Translations under genes and position numbers: made by a program
Notes under the pieces: model-generated
What the model was told of the DNA's origin: nothing
Databases searched by the model: none
Seen by the model: the letters and a program-made list of their open reading frames with translations, nothing else
Assembly: GCA_902806215.1 (NCBI GenBank)
Contig: CADCVT010000154.1
Span: 1 to 6,804 of the forward strand
Direction of reading: 5' to 3'
DNA from: an uncultured Solirubrobacteraceae bacterium
GTDB taxonomy: Bacteria > Actinomycetota > Thermoleophilia > Solirubrobacterales > Solirubrobacteraceae
Length of the DNA stretch: 6,804 nt
Part shown: one piece after another, positions 1 to 6,336 of the stretch
How the letters are laid out: each line of letters begins with the position of its first letter
Position numbering within the stretch: position 1 is the stretch's first letter

Positions 1-1
1 A

Positions 2-556
2 CTCCCCCTGGCCGCCGTGCTGGAGGGCGTCGACCGGGCGCTGACCGCGATCGCCGCGGCCAAGGCCGCCGGCGGCGGCGACGACCTCGCCCGCAGCCTC
101 ACCGCCGCGCAGGAGACCGTCGGCCGCCGCCGCGAGGGCGCGCTGCCGCCGAGCGTCGAGCCGTTCGGCGAATCGGTGTCGGTGCCGTGCCGTTGGTTCG
201 CGAACCGCGAGTCCTTCGCGCCGGTCTCGCTCGAGTTCGACGAGCGCGGCATCTGGTGACACGACCCGAACTCGCGCGTGCGCCTGCTCCACCGCCGCTG
301 GTACCAGATCGCGTCGATCCAGATCGAGGAGGCCGACGACGTGCGCGACCGCGTCGCCGTGCTTCGCGCGGCCTCGTTCGGCCTTGTCCGCGCGAAGCGC
401 TGGGACGCGCCGCACAGCTGCTACGTCGTCGTCCGCGCGACGAACCACCAGGAGTTCTTCTTCGAGGTCGCCGAGGAGATCGGCTCGGTGCGCGAGCAGC
501 TCGCCCGCGTGACCGACTGGTTCGGCGTGCACTCCACCTCGCTGCAAGAGCTCTAG
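2..556 (+). pseudogene. PH-like-domain protein, 3' part, interrupted by in-frame TGA
   Basis: The frame is open from the window edge, so the true start lies upstream. It runs to a TAG at 554-556 but is broken by TGA at 257-259. The codons right after the TGA (HDPNSRVRLLHRRW) keep the strong third-position G/C bias and the same protein style, so both halves look like one gene. An alanine-rich helical stretch comes first (about positions 17-150). It is followed by a strand-rich module from about position 170: CRWFANRESFAPVSLEFDER before the stop, then YQIASIQIEE, an RAKRW turn, YVVVRATNHQEFFFEV and a closing helix. This resembles PH-like (bacterial PH/DUF4429-type) domains, an assignment by eye only. 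The stop falls inside that domain, so a 259-terminated product should be unfolded. It could be a real nonsense mutation (from CGA or TGG), read-through, or a sequence error. Reinitiation at 278 would give only a partial domain. It is convergent with the HMG-CoA reductase gene, 7 bp away. Function is not recognised. Confidence 0.6.
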
Positions 557-563
557 CCGCGGG

Positions 564-1751
564 CTACGGGCGGTTGCGTCCGAGGAGGTCGTGCGACTGC
601 ACCCACTCCTCGGCCACGATCGCCGAGCCGAGCGACAGCTCGCCGCACAGCACGGTCGCCGCGACGATCTCGGCGAACTTCATGACGCGGTCGTTGCCGT
701 AGCAGTCCAGCAGCTCGAGGCACTCGCGCTGCGTCGCAAGGCCGGTTCCGCCGCCGTACGTGGCGACGATGAGCGACGGGATCGTGACGGAGTAGTAGTA
801 GTCGCCGTTCTCGCGCAGCTCCGCGTAGACGAACGCGGCGCTCGACTCGGCGACGTTCGCGACGTCCTGGCCGGTGGCGATGAAGATCGCGGTGATGCCG
901 TTCGCCGAGTGCGCGCCGTTGTTGTTGACGCCGGACATGAAGCCGCCGAGGTTCGACACCTGGCGGGCGCGGTACATGAGCGCCGAGTTCGAGCGCATGA
1001 CCCGCTCGAAGAGCTCATTCGGGACCGTCGCCTCGGCGATCACGCGCTTGCCGCGCGTCTTGAGCATGTTGACCTGCGAGCTCTTCTTGTCGGTCGCGAA
1101 GTTCGACTCGAGGAACCACTGCTCGATGGGGTCGTGGTGCGCGGCGATCCACTGGCACGCGGCCTGCGTCGCCTTGCCGGTGAGGTTCTGGCCGGCGGCG
1201 TCGCCGGTCGTGTAGTTGAAGCGCGTGTAGAGGATCCGCCCGGCGCTGTAGCGGTCGATGTCGATGAGCTTGCCGGTCTTCGTCGTCGACTCGGCGGCGG
1301 CCTTGATGTCGTCGAAGTGCGTGTCGAGCCACTCGTTGAAGTCGCGGGCCTCGCGAGCGGACTCGAACAGGAACGCGGGCGCGCGCTGCATGCGGTCGTC
1401 GACGACGGTGGTCTTCACCCCGCCGGCCTCGTAGAGCAGGCGCATGCCGCGGTTGTAGGACGCGACGAGCGTGCCTTCCGCCGTCGCCATGGGGACGTAG
1501 AACTCGCCCTTCGCGTGCTCGCCGTTGACGCGCAGCGGACCGGCGAGCCCGATCGGCACCTGCGCGACGCCCATGAAGTGCTCGATGTTGCCGTTGAGGA
1601 TCTTCGGGTCGAACGAGTACTGCGAGACGTGCTCGAGCTCCGCGCCGGTGCGCCGTCGCGCGAACTCCCGGCGGGCCTGGGCGGCCTCGCGGGTGTAGTC
1701 GTCCTCCTGGTCGCGCGGGACGGGCACGCGACCGTTCTCTCCTCCGTGCAT
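564..1751 (-). CDS. Hydroxymethylglutaryl-CoA reductase, class I type
   Basis: A soluble 395-residue enzyme predicted to reduce HMG-CoA to mevalonate with two NADPH, the committed step of mevalonate-route isoprenoid synthesis. The four catalytic residues of the family can be placed: E92 in MATAEGTLVAS, K222 in TDKKSSQVN, D296 in TGQDVANVAES and H387 in SHDLLGRN near the C-terminus. The substrate/dimer motif usually written ENVIG is EHFMG here (57-61), followed by VPIGLAGPL. The cofactor motif DAMGMN appears as DAAGQN (184-189), and the second glycine motif as YGGGT (332-336). There is no N-terminal membrane domain, and the length fits a bare catalytic unit. Class I rather than class II is judged from the GDAxGxN and GGGT motifs and the C-terminal SH element. 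The ATG lies 9 bp after the stop of the SUKH gene. A GGCGGGG run at the end of that gene is a weak ribosome binding site, so cotranslation is likely. No other mevalonate gene is in view. Confidence 0.93.
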   Translation of the reverse strand: MHGGENGRVPVPRDQEDDYTREAAQARREFARRRTGAELEHVSQYSFDPKILNGNIEHFMGVAQVPIGLAGPLRVNGEHAKGEFYVPMATAEGTLVASYNRGMRLLYEAGGVKTTVVDDRMQRAPAFLFESAREARDFNEWLDTHFDDIKAAAESTTKTGKLIDIDRYSAGRILYTRFNYTTGDAAGQNLTGKATQAACQWIAAHHDPIEQWFLESNFATDKKSSQVNMLKTRGKRVIAEATVPNELFERVMRSNSALMYRARQVSNLGGFMSGVNNNGAHSANGITAIFIATGQDVANVAESSAAFVYAELRENGDYYYSVTIPSLIVATYGGGTGLATQRECLELLDCYGNDRVMKFAEIVAATVLCGELSLGSAIVAEEWVQSHDLLGRNRP

Positions 1752-1760
1752 GGACGATGC

Positions 1761-2606
1761 CTACCCCGCCTGCTCGCGCAGGTACTCCTCGTCCAGTGCG
1801 TAGCCCTGAAGCCGCTTGTCGATCCAGTACGGCATGAGCCGTTCGAGCTCGGGCACGAGTCGCTCGCTCACCAGCCGCTCGAGCTCGTCGGGGTCGCGTG
1901 CCGCCTTGATCTCGCGCAGCGCCTCGTTGACGGGCCCGGAGCGCTTGCCCGCCTGACGGAACACCGGCTCCGCCCGCGCCCGGCACCACTTCTTCGTGTT
2001 GTCCATGCCCCGCCGGCCCGCGTGGAGGTCCGCGACGTCCTCGGCGAGCTGACGGATCGCGGCCGACAGCGCGCCGTGCTCGGCTTTCTCGACGGCGCTC
2101 GGCGGCCGGTCGGACGGTGCCGTGACCCAGTTCGAGTCGTCGAAGATCGTGTCCAGCGGCCGGAGCGCCTCCACGAACGAGCGGAAGTCGGGCGCCAGCT
2201 CGGTCCCCGCCTCCTCGTCGTTGTCCCACCAGACAACCGGCGGGTCGGTCGTCGTGCGCCGGTAGTCGAGGGCGACCCAGGTGTGGCCATCGCCTTCGAG
2301 GAGGACGAGGCCGTCGGGCATCTCCCACGTGTGCCGTATCGCTCGGCTGTCGAGGATCGTATGGCCGACGCGGGTCGGCCCCACGCCCGCGAGGCTCTCC
2401 AAGGACGCCTCCTCCGAGAACCCGTCATACGCCGCGGCCACGCCGCCGCCATTCTGGAGGCGGAGCAGCTCGACGTACGCGTCGGGAAGGGTCACACCGA
2501 GCTCCCGCTCGGCGTGCGCGAGGCGCTCGTCGGTCAGCGGCGCACCGACGCCGTGCGAAGCGGTCTTGTCCCAGAACGCGAGCTTGATCTCGTCGAAGGA
2601 GGCCAT
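1761..2606 (-). CDS. SMI1/KNR4 (SUKH) family protein with helical C-terminal extension
   Basis: A 281-residue cytoplasmic protein. Residues about 24-150 match the SUKH fold: LTDERLAHAERELGVTLP, then DAYVELLRLQNGGG, later WEMPDGLVLLEGDGHTWVAL, then DPPVVWWDNDEE and a closing FRSFVEAL helix. SUKH proteins are protein-binding modules, known as yeast Smi1/Knr4 and as immunity proteins in bacterial toxin systems. Residues about 160-281 form a charged, probably helical extension with no family I recognise (RGMDNTKKWCRARAEPVF and RLMPYWIDKRLQGYALDEE are its most distinctive parts). The start is the ATG overlapping the TGA of the regulator gene as TGATG, which points to translational coupling; longer in-frame extension upstream would only read the regulator out of frame. 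The HMG-CoA reductase gene follows 9 bp later. No toxin gene is nearby, so an immunity role is not supported here. A partner-binding or regulatory role is only inference. Confidence 0.85.
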   Translation of the reverse strand: MASFDEIKLAFWDKTASHGVGAPLTDERLAHAERELGVTLPDAYVELLRLQNGGGVAAAYDGFSEEASLESLAGVGPTRVGHTILDSRAIRHTWEMPDGLVLLEGDGHTWVALDYRRTTTDPPVVWWDNDEEAGTELAPDFRSFVEALRPLDTIFDDSNWVTAPSDRPPSAVEKAEHGALSAAIRQLAEDVADLHAGRRGMDNTKKWCRARAEPVFRQAGKRSGPVNEALREIKAARDPDELERLVSERLVPELERLMPYWIDKRLQGYALDEEYLREQAG

Positions 2607-4321
2607 CACGCAGCTTCGAGCATCTGCGCCAGCTCGCCCGGCGTGTGCACGCCGAGCTTCTCGTAGGCGCGGGCGAGGCGGTCGTCGACGGTCTTCGGCG
2701 TCAGGAACAGCACCTGGGCGATGTCGCGGATCGTGCGACCGGACGCGACAAGCGCGGCCAGGCGGCGCTCCCCGGACGTGAGCGCCTCGAGTCCGGACGG
2801 CGTCGCCGTGCTGACGTCGGTCCCCCGTGCGCGGAGGCCGTCGCGGGCCTCGTCGGCGACGCGGACGGCGCCGCAGCCGAGTGCGACGGCGTGCGCGCGG
2901 CGCAGGGTGTCGATCGCGGCGTCGGTCGCGAGCACGCTGCCGAGGGCGAGCCGCGCCTTGGCGTGCTCGAGCCGCGCGGCCGTGGTCCGGACGGTCGCGG
3001 CGACCAGCAGCGGGAGCCCCTCGAGCCTGCGGGCCAGGTAGGCGAGGAACCGCAGCGACGCGCGGTCGCACCAGTGCAGGTCGTCGACGAGGAGCACGGC
3101 CGGGCGGTCGCCGGCGACGTTGAGCGCGACCCAGAAGAGCCCGTTGAGCGCGGCGAACGAGCCGTCGGGAGCGTCGTCCTCGAGCGCGCCGAAGACGCCA
3201 CGCGCCGCGGCCGCCGCCCCGCTGAAGATCCGCTCGCGCCGCTCGGGGTCGGCGAGCTCGGGCTCGAACAGCTGCCGGACGACGCCGAAGGGGAAGTCGC
3301 GCTCGAGCTCACCGGCACGAGCGGTGAGCACCCGGATCCCGTCGGCCTCGGCCCGCCGCCGGAGCTCGGCCACGAGCCGGCTCTTGCCGATCCCCGCAGC
3401 GCCCTCCACCACGACCACGCGCCCCTCACCGGCGACGGCATCCGAGAGGAGAGCGGAGAGCTCCGAGACCTCCCGATCCCGCTCGACGAGATCCCCTCGT
3501 GACAGGCCTGTCCCCACGCCTTGTGCGGGGACTGTCCCCACACGAAGTCCCGCTTGTGCGGGGACTGTCCCCTCACGAAGTGGAGCTTGTGCGGGGACTG
3601 TCCCCGCTCCCAGGAGGTCGGCGTGGAGTGCGGCCAAGGCGGGGCCCGGGGACGCTCCGAGCTCCTCTCGCGGGAGGAGTCGGACGTCCTCGTAGACGCG
3701 GAGCGCCTCGGCGACGTTGCCCTGTGCGCGGAGGGCCTCCATGAGCGCGGCGCGTGCCGACTCGCGGAACGGGGACGCCTCGACGACCTCCCGGGCGGCT
3801 CGCTCCGCGCCGAGGACGTCGCCGCTCTCGAGCGCCGCCCTCGACACGATCCCCAGCGCGTCGACCCGGAGCTCGCCCAGCTCGGTGCGGCGTGTGTCGA
3901 TCCACGGCGCCTCGAGGCCGGGCAGGAGTCCCTGGTCGGCGATCGTCACCGCCCGTCGTGCGGCTTCGACGGCGCTTGCCGGATCCGTCGCCGCGCGGGC
4001 AGAGGCCAGCCCGTCGCGCGCCGCCTCCCAGTCGATCTCCGCATCGCCAGGGAGGACGAGCACGAGCTCGCCGCGCCCCTCGATCCGCGACGGGCCGAGC
4101 GCGCGCCGCAGCCGCGACAGCGGCGGCGCGAGCTGCGCCTCCTCCCCGTCCGGCCACAGCGCCTCGACGACCTCCTCGCGGCGCACGGGCCGGCCGCGGT
4201 GCAGCACGAGATACGCGAACAGCAGCCGTCCGAGCCGCCCCGGCAGCGCCTCCTCGAGTCGCTCGCCCTCGATCTCGACGAGCAGCCGGCCGCACAGGTT
4301 GATGCGCGTGCGTCCGGTCAC
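2606..4321 (-). CDS. BTAD-AAA-LuxR transcriptional regulator (AfsR/LAL-like), internally shortened
   Basis: A predicted DNA-binding regulator, 571 residues from the GTG at 4321. Order: an N-terminal winged-helix-like region (about 5-92, including EEVVEALWPDGEEAQLAPPL), a bacterial transcriptional activation (BTAD) TPR domain (about 94-238), a linker with three GTVPAQ repeats (240-267), an AAA/STAND ATPase (about 278-445) with Walker A GAAGIGKS (307-314) and Walker B LLVDDLHW (D413, D414), then a LuxR-type helix-turn-helix (about 511-568, LTSGERRLAALVASG to KTVDDRLARAYEKLGV). Family members are usually around 900-1100 residues. Here the ATPase stops right after VAATVR and the next residues (ARLEHAKARLALG) resemble the last TPR before the HTH, so the middle seems deleted in frame. 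ATP-dependent switching may be impaired. The TTG at 4330 is an alternative start. GTG is preferred because TAGGGT at 4335-4330 could be a -10 box for a leaderless start. It is the first gene of a three-gene unit and overlaps the SUKH gene. Confidence 0.85.
   Translation of the reverse strand: MTGRTRINLCGRLLVEIEGERLEEALPGRLGRLLFAYLVLHRGRPVRREEVVEALWPDGEEAQLAPPLSRLRRALGPSRIEGRGELVLVLPGDAEIDWEAARDGLASARAATDPASAVEAARRAVTIADQGLLPGLEAPWIDTRRTELGELRVDALGIVSRAALESGDVLGAERAAREVVEASPFRESARAALMEALRAQGNVAEALRVYEDVRLLPREELGASPGPALAALHADLLGAGTVPAQAPLREGTVPAQAGLRVGTVPAQGVGTGLSRGDLVERDREVSELSALLSDAVAGEGRVVVVEGAAGIGKSRLVAELRRRAEADGIRVLTARAGELERDFPFGVVRQLFEPELADPERRERIFSGAAAAARGVFGALEDDAPDGSFAALNGLFWVALNVAGDRPAVLLVDDLHWCDRASLRFLAYLARRLEGLPLLVAATVRTTAARLEHAKARLALGSVLATDAAIDTLRRAHAVALGCGAVRVADEARDGLRARGTDVSTATPSGLEALTSGERRLAALVASGRTIRDIAQVLFLTPKTVDDRLARAYEKLGVHTPGELAQMLEAA
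3498..3607. repeat. Tandem palindromic (REP-like) repeats inside the regulator gene
   Basis: Three 20-nt identical cores begin at 3520, 3553 and 3586, exactly 33 nt apart. Each contains the perfect inverted repeat GGGGAC-t-GTCCCC (3527-3539, 3560-3572, 3593-3605). In the first two units the pairing extends to about 28 nt (3520-3547 and 3553-3580): CTTGTG on the left faces CACGAAG on the right with one mismatch and one bulge. In the third the core extends to 17 nt (3591-3607). A fourth, degraded unit lies at 3498-3518 around the 12-bp palindrome GACAGGCCTGTC (3501-3512). Because 33 is a multiple of three, the array stays in frame on the minus strand and encodes three GTVPAQ units in the linker between the BTAD and ATPase domains. 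Confidence 0.85.
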
Positions 4322-4329
4322 GAACCGCA

Positions 4330-4335
4330 ACCCTA
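4330..4335 (-). promoter_or_regulatory. Possible -10 box of the regulator operon
   Basis: On the minus strand TAGGGT fits the actinobacterial TANNNT -10 consensus and ends 8 nt before the GTG at 4321. That is the spacing expected if transcription starts at the start codon (leaderless mRNA). No -35 element is recognisable. Such a short motif occurs by chance often. Confidence 0.25.
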
Positions 4336-4362
4336 GTTCTTCGGGCTCCTCCCGGCGGGCGC

Positions 4363-4383
4363 CGGAGCCGGTACTAGGCTCCG
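4363..4383. promoter_or_regulatory. Inverted repeat in the divergent intergenic region
   Basis: The 58-68 bp between the divergent regulator and GH3 genes hold a dyad with perfect 7-bp arms, CGGAGCC (4363-4369) and GGCTCCG (4377-4383), separated by 7 nt (GGTACTA). It ends 6 nt before the GH3 ATG. It could be an operator serving one or both divergent genes, or a 5' hairpin if transcription starts upstream of it. The right arm overlaps the candidate GH3 -10 box. Confidence 0.4.
4375..4380 (+). promoter_or_regulatory. Possible -10 box of the GH3 gene
   Basis: TAGGCT fits TANNNT and lies 9 nt before the GH3 ATG. The GH3 gene has no visible ribosome binding site directly upstream, which agrees with a leaderless transcript. 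No -35 element is seen, and the box lies within the inverted repeat. Weak evidence. Confidence 0.25.
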
Positions 4384-4389
4384 CGGCCG

Positions 4390-5562
4390 ATGCGTGGACG
4401 TGCCCTCATCTGCGCAGCCGTCCTCGTCGCCGGCGGCGGCGCCGACGACGAGCCGGTCGCGGAGACAGCCGGAAGCTCGTCCCAGGCTCCCCCGAGCCAG
4501 ACGCAGACGCAGCCCCCGCCCGGCACCACGCAGACACAGACGCAGACGCAGACGCCCCCGACGACGGCGGAACCGGCCGAGCAGCGCTACGAGCTCACGA
4601 CCCGCAGCGCGCTCGGCCAGATGATCGTCGCGCGCTACGCCGGCCTCACTCCACCCCCGACGCTCCTCAGACGAGTCCGCCGCGGCGAAGTCGGCGGCGT
4701 GATCCTCTTCGCCGACAACGTCCGCTCCAACGGTCAGGTCGCCGCGAGCGTCAAGCGGCTCCACGCCGCCTCGCGCAAGGGAGGCCACCCGCGGGTGCTC
4801 GTGATGATCGACCAGGAGGGAGGTCTCGTGAAGCGCCTGGCCGGCCCGCCGAAGCGCGCGGCATCGGCGATGACGCGAGCCGCCACGGCTCAGAGCGAAG
4901 GACGCGCCACCGGCCGCCTCCTCCGCCGCCTCGGCATCACCGTGAACCTCGCGCCGGTCGCCGACGTGGCCGGACCGAACAGCTTCCTCGGGACGCGCGC
5001 GTTCGGCACGAGCCCGACCCAGGTCGCCCAGCGCGCCTGCGCGTTCGCCGCCGGCCTGCGCTCGGCCGGCGTGGCCGCGACGCTCAAGCACTTCCCCGGC
5101 CTCGGCGTCGCGACGACGAACACCGACGACACGCCGACCGCGATCGGCCTGAGCCGCGCTGCACTCCGGCGCGGCTACGCGCCGTACACGCGCTGCGGCG
5201 AGAGCCCGGGAACGCTCGTGATGATCGCCAGCGCGTCCTACCCCAACGCGATCGGCCCCGGCCCGGCCGTCCTCACGAAGGCCACGTACAGCCGCGAACT
5301 CAGGGCCGCGGGCGTCACGGTTCCGACGATCTCCGACGACCTCGAGACGCCGGCGATCGTCAACCAGCGCACACCCGGCCGCCGTGCGATCCGCGCCGGG
5401 CTCGACCTCCTGCTCTACGCGCGGACCGAGTCCGCGTCGGCGACCGCGTACGCGAAGCTGCTGGCCGACGTCCGCGCCGGTCGCATCGACGAGCGCCGCG
5501 TGCAGGACGCAGCGGCGCGGGTGCTGGCGCTCAAGGCGCTCCTCGGCCGCCCGGTCAGCTGA
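4390..5562 (+). CDS. Exported GH3 family protein, NagZ-like, with altered acid/base site
   Basis: A 390-residue protein with a short N-terminal hydrophobic segment (ALICAAVLVAG), a Gln/Thr/Pro-rich linker (about 25-65) and a single GH3 N-terminal TIM-barrel domain (about 66-388). GH3 beta-N-acetylhexosaminidases remove GlcNAc from peptidoglycan or its fragments. Family motifs seen: GGVILFADN (102-110), IDQEGGLVKRL (140-150), APVADV (188-193), RAFG (203-206), KHFPG (233-237) and SDDLE (315-319), where D316 aligns with the NagZ nucleophile. In NagZ, KHFPGHG is followed by a D-S-H loop that carries the Asp-His acid/base dyad. Here the motif reads KHFPGLG and those two positions are N244 and D246. 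Hydrolysis by the NagZ mechanism is therefore doubtful, and activity may be altered or absent. The export segment looks like a lipoprotein signal in which the expected cysteine is glycine (G16). The gene is divergent from the regulator and its end overlaps the sigma gene end by 8 bp. Confidence 0.85.
   Translation: MRGRALICAAVLVAGGGADDEPVAETAGSSSQAPPSQTQTQPPPGTTQTQTQTQTPPTTAEPAEQRYELTTRSALGQMIVARYAGLTPPPTLLRRVRRGEVGGVILFADNVRSNGQVAASVKRLHAASRKGGHPRVLVMIDQEGGLVKRLAGPPKRAASAMTRAATAQSEGRATGRLLRRLGITVNLAPVADVAGPNSFLGTRAFGTSPTQVAQRACAFAAGLRSAGVAATLKHFPGLGVATTNTDDTPTAIGLSRAALRRGYAPYTRCGESPGTLVMIASASYPNAIGPGPAVLTKATYSRELRAAGVTVPTISDDLETPAIVNQRTPGRRAIRAGLDLLLYARTESASATAYAKLLADVRAGRIDERRVQDAAARVLALKALLGRPVS
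4498..4554 (+). repeat. CAGACG-type hexamer repeat encoding Gln-Thr linker
   Basis: Imperfect hexamer repeats CAGACG/CAGACA at 4498-4512 and 4531-4554, split by a proline-glycine stretch, encode residues 37-41 and 48-55 as alternating Gln-Thr. Low-complexity linkers of this kind are common between an export or anchor segment and an extracytoplasmic domain. The copy number may vary between strains. Confidence 0.7.
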
Positions 5563-6328
5563 GGCGGCGCCCGCGGGCTTCGCCGCGCATGCGCTCGATG
5601 GCCTGGCGGATCAGCCGCGAGACCTGCATCTGCGAGACGCCCACGACCTCGGCGATCTGCGCCTGGGTCATGTCCTCCTCGAACCGCATCCGGATGATCT
5701 CGCGATCGCGATCCGAGAGACGATCGAGCAGACGGCCGAGCGTCGCGCGCTCCTCCGCCCGGGCGTAGCCGCCGTCGTCGTCCCCCATCGACTCGCCAAG
5801 CGTTGCGCCGTCGTCGTCGTCGCCGTACGGGGTCTCGAGCGAGGTCGTGCGGTAGGCGCCGCGAGCCTGGAGCGCCTCGAGGATCTCCTCGTCGGAGCGG
5901 CCGAGCTCGGTCGCCAGCTCGGCGACCGTGGGAGCGCGACCGCTGTCGGTGGTCAGGCGCGTGACGGCCTTGTCGACCTCGAGCGTGAGCTCCTGCAGGC
6001 CGCGCGGAACGCGGACCGACCAGGTCTTGTCGCGGAAGTGCCGGCGCAGCTCGCCGGTGATCGTCGGGACCGCGAACGAGGAGAACGCCAGACCACGATC
6101 GGACTCGAACCGGTCGATCGCCTTGAGGAGCCCGAGCGAGGCGACCTGGACGAGGTCGTCGAGCGGCTCGTCCCCACGGTGGTACCGCCGTGCGAGCTTG
6201 CGCGCGAGCGGAAGGAACCGCTCGACGAGCGCCTCGCGGGCACGCGGCTCTCCACGCTGGAGCGCGGAGAAGAGCTCAGCCTCTTCCGAGGCGCGGGTGG
6301 GGTCAGCGGTGGGCGCGACGCTCGCGAT
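5555..6328 (-). CDS. SigB/SigF/SigG-family RNA polymerase sigma factor, ATC start
   Basis: A sigma-70 family group 3 factor, 257 residues from the proposed start. It directs RNA polymerase to a stress or developmental promoter class. Region 2: about 30-100, with DEPLDDLVQVASLGLLKAID (53-72) and FSSFAVPTITGELRRHFRD (82-100). Region 3 follows WSVRVPRGLQEL (103-114), and an acidic linker lies at 169-187. Region 4 covers about 200-248, with LSDRDREIIRMRF and the recognition helix VSQMQVSRLIRQAI. Length and layout match complete family members. The frame is open back to a TAA at 6413-6415 yet has no ATG, GTG or TTG before codon 181 (ATG at 5788). At 6328 an ATC (ATCGCGAGC) stands 8 nt after GAGGAG, where ATG would be ideal, so AUC initiation, mutation or sequence error is inferred. 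A CTG at 6394 is a less likely start. No anti-sigma gene is adjacent. The end overlaps the GH3 gene by 8 bp. Confidence 0.85.
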   Translation of the reverse strand: MASVAPTADPTRASEEAELFSALQRGEPRAREALVERFLPLARKLARRYHRGDEPLDDLVQVASLGLLKAIDRFESDRGLAFSSFAVPTITGELRRHFRDKTWSVRVPRGLQELTLEVDKAVTRLTTDSGRAPTVAELATELGRSDEEILEALQARGAYRTTSLETPYGDDDDGATLGESMGDDDGGYARAEERATLGRLLDRLSDRDREIIRMRFEEDMTQAQIAEVVGVSQMQVSRLIRQAIERMRGEARGRRLS

Positions 6329-6336
6329 AGTAGGTG

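Noticed and set aside
257..320. Selenocysteine insertion at the TGA
   Set aside because: Only a 3-bp GCG/CGC stem with a 4-nt loop is visible after the TGA, no convincing SECIS, and the protein resembles no selenoprotein family.
554..566. Hairpin TAGCC-GCG-GGCTA spanning both convergent stop codons as terminator
   Set aside because: The stem is only 5 bp with no T tract on either side, and the symmetry partly follows from the two TAG stops facing each other.
1761..2606. SUKH gene as immunity half of a toxin-immunity pair
   Set aside because: No toxin-like gene lies next to it; the neighbours are a regulator and a metabolic enzyme.
591..2666. Long plus-strand open frame opposite HMG-CoA reductase and the SUKH gene
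   Set aside because: It gives an Arg/Ala/Val/Asp-rich product with no motif. The minus strand encodes recognisable families over the same span; open antisense frames are expected at this GC content.
3520..3605. CRISPR-like repeat array
   Set aside because: The repeats are only 20-28 nt with intervals of 5-13 nt that are themselves similar, they are in frame in a coding linker, and there are no cas genes.
4333..5091. Minus-strand open frame opposite the GH3 gene
   Set aside because: The GH3 motifs on the plus strand are unambiguous; this is its antisense shadow.
3717..5768. Long plus-strand open frame across regulator, GH3 and sigma genes
   Set aside because: The product is Arg/Ser/Pro-rich low complexity and crosses three well-supported genes on both strands.
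5555..5788. A 77-residue stand-alone HTH protein
   Set aside because: It is only region 4 of the sigma factor. The same frame upstream encodes regions 2 and 3 with no stop.
5953..6255. Minus-strand Ser/Arg-rich 100-residue frame
   Set aside because: Out-of-frame shadow of the sigma factor region 2 to 3 coding sequence.
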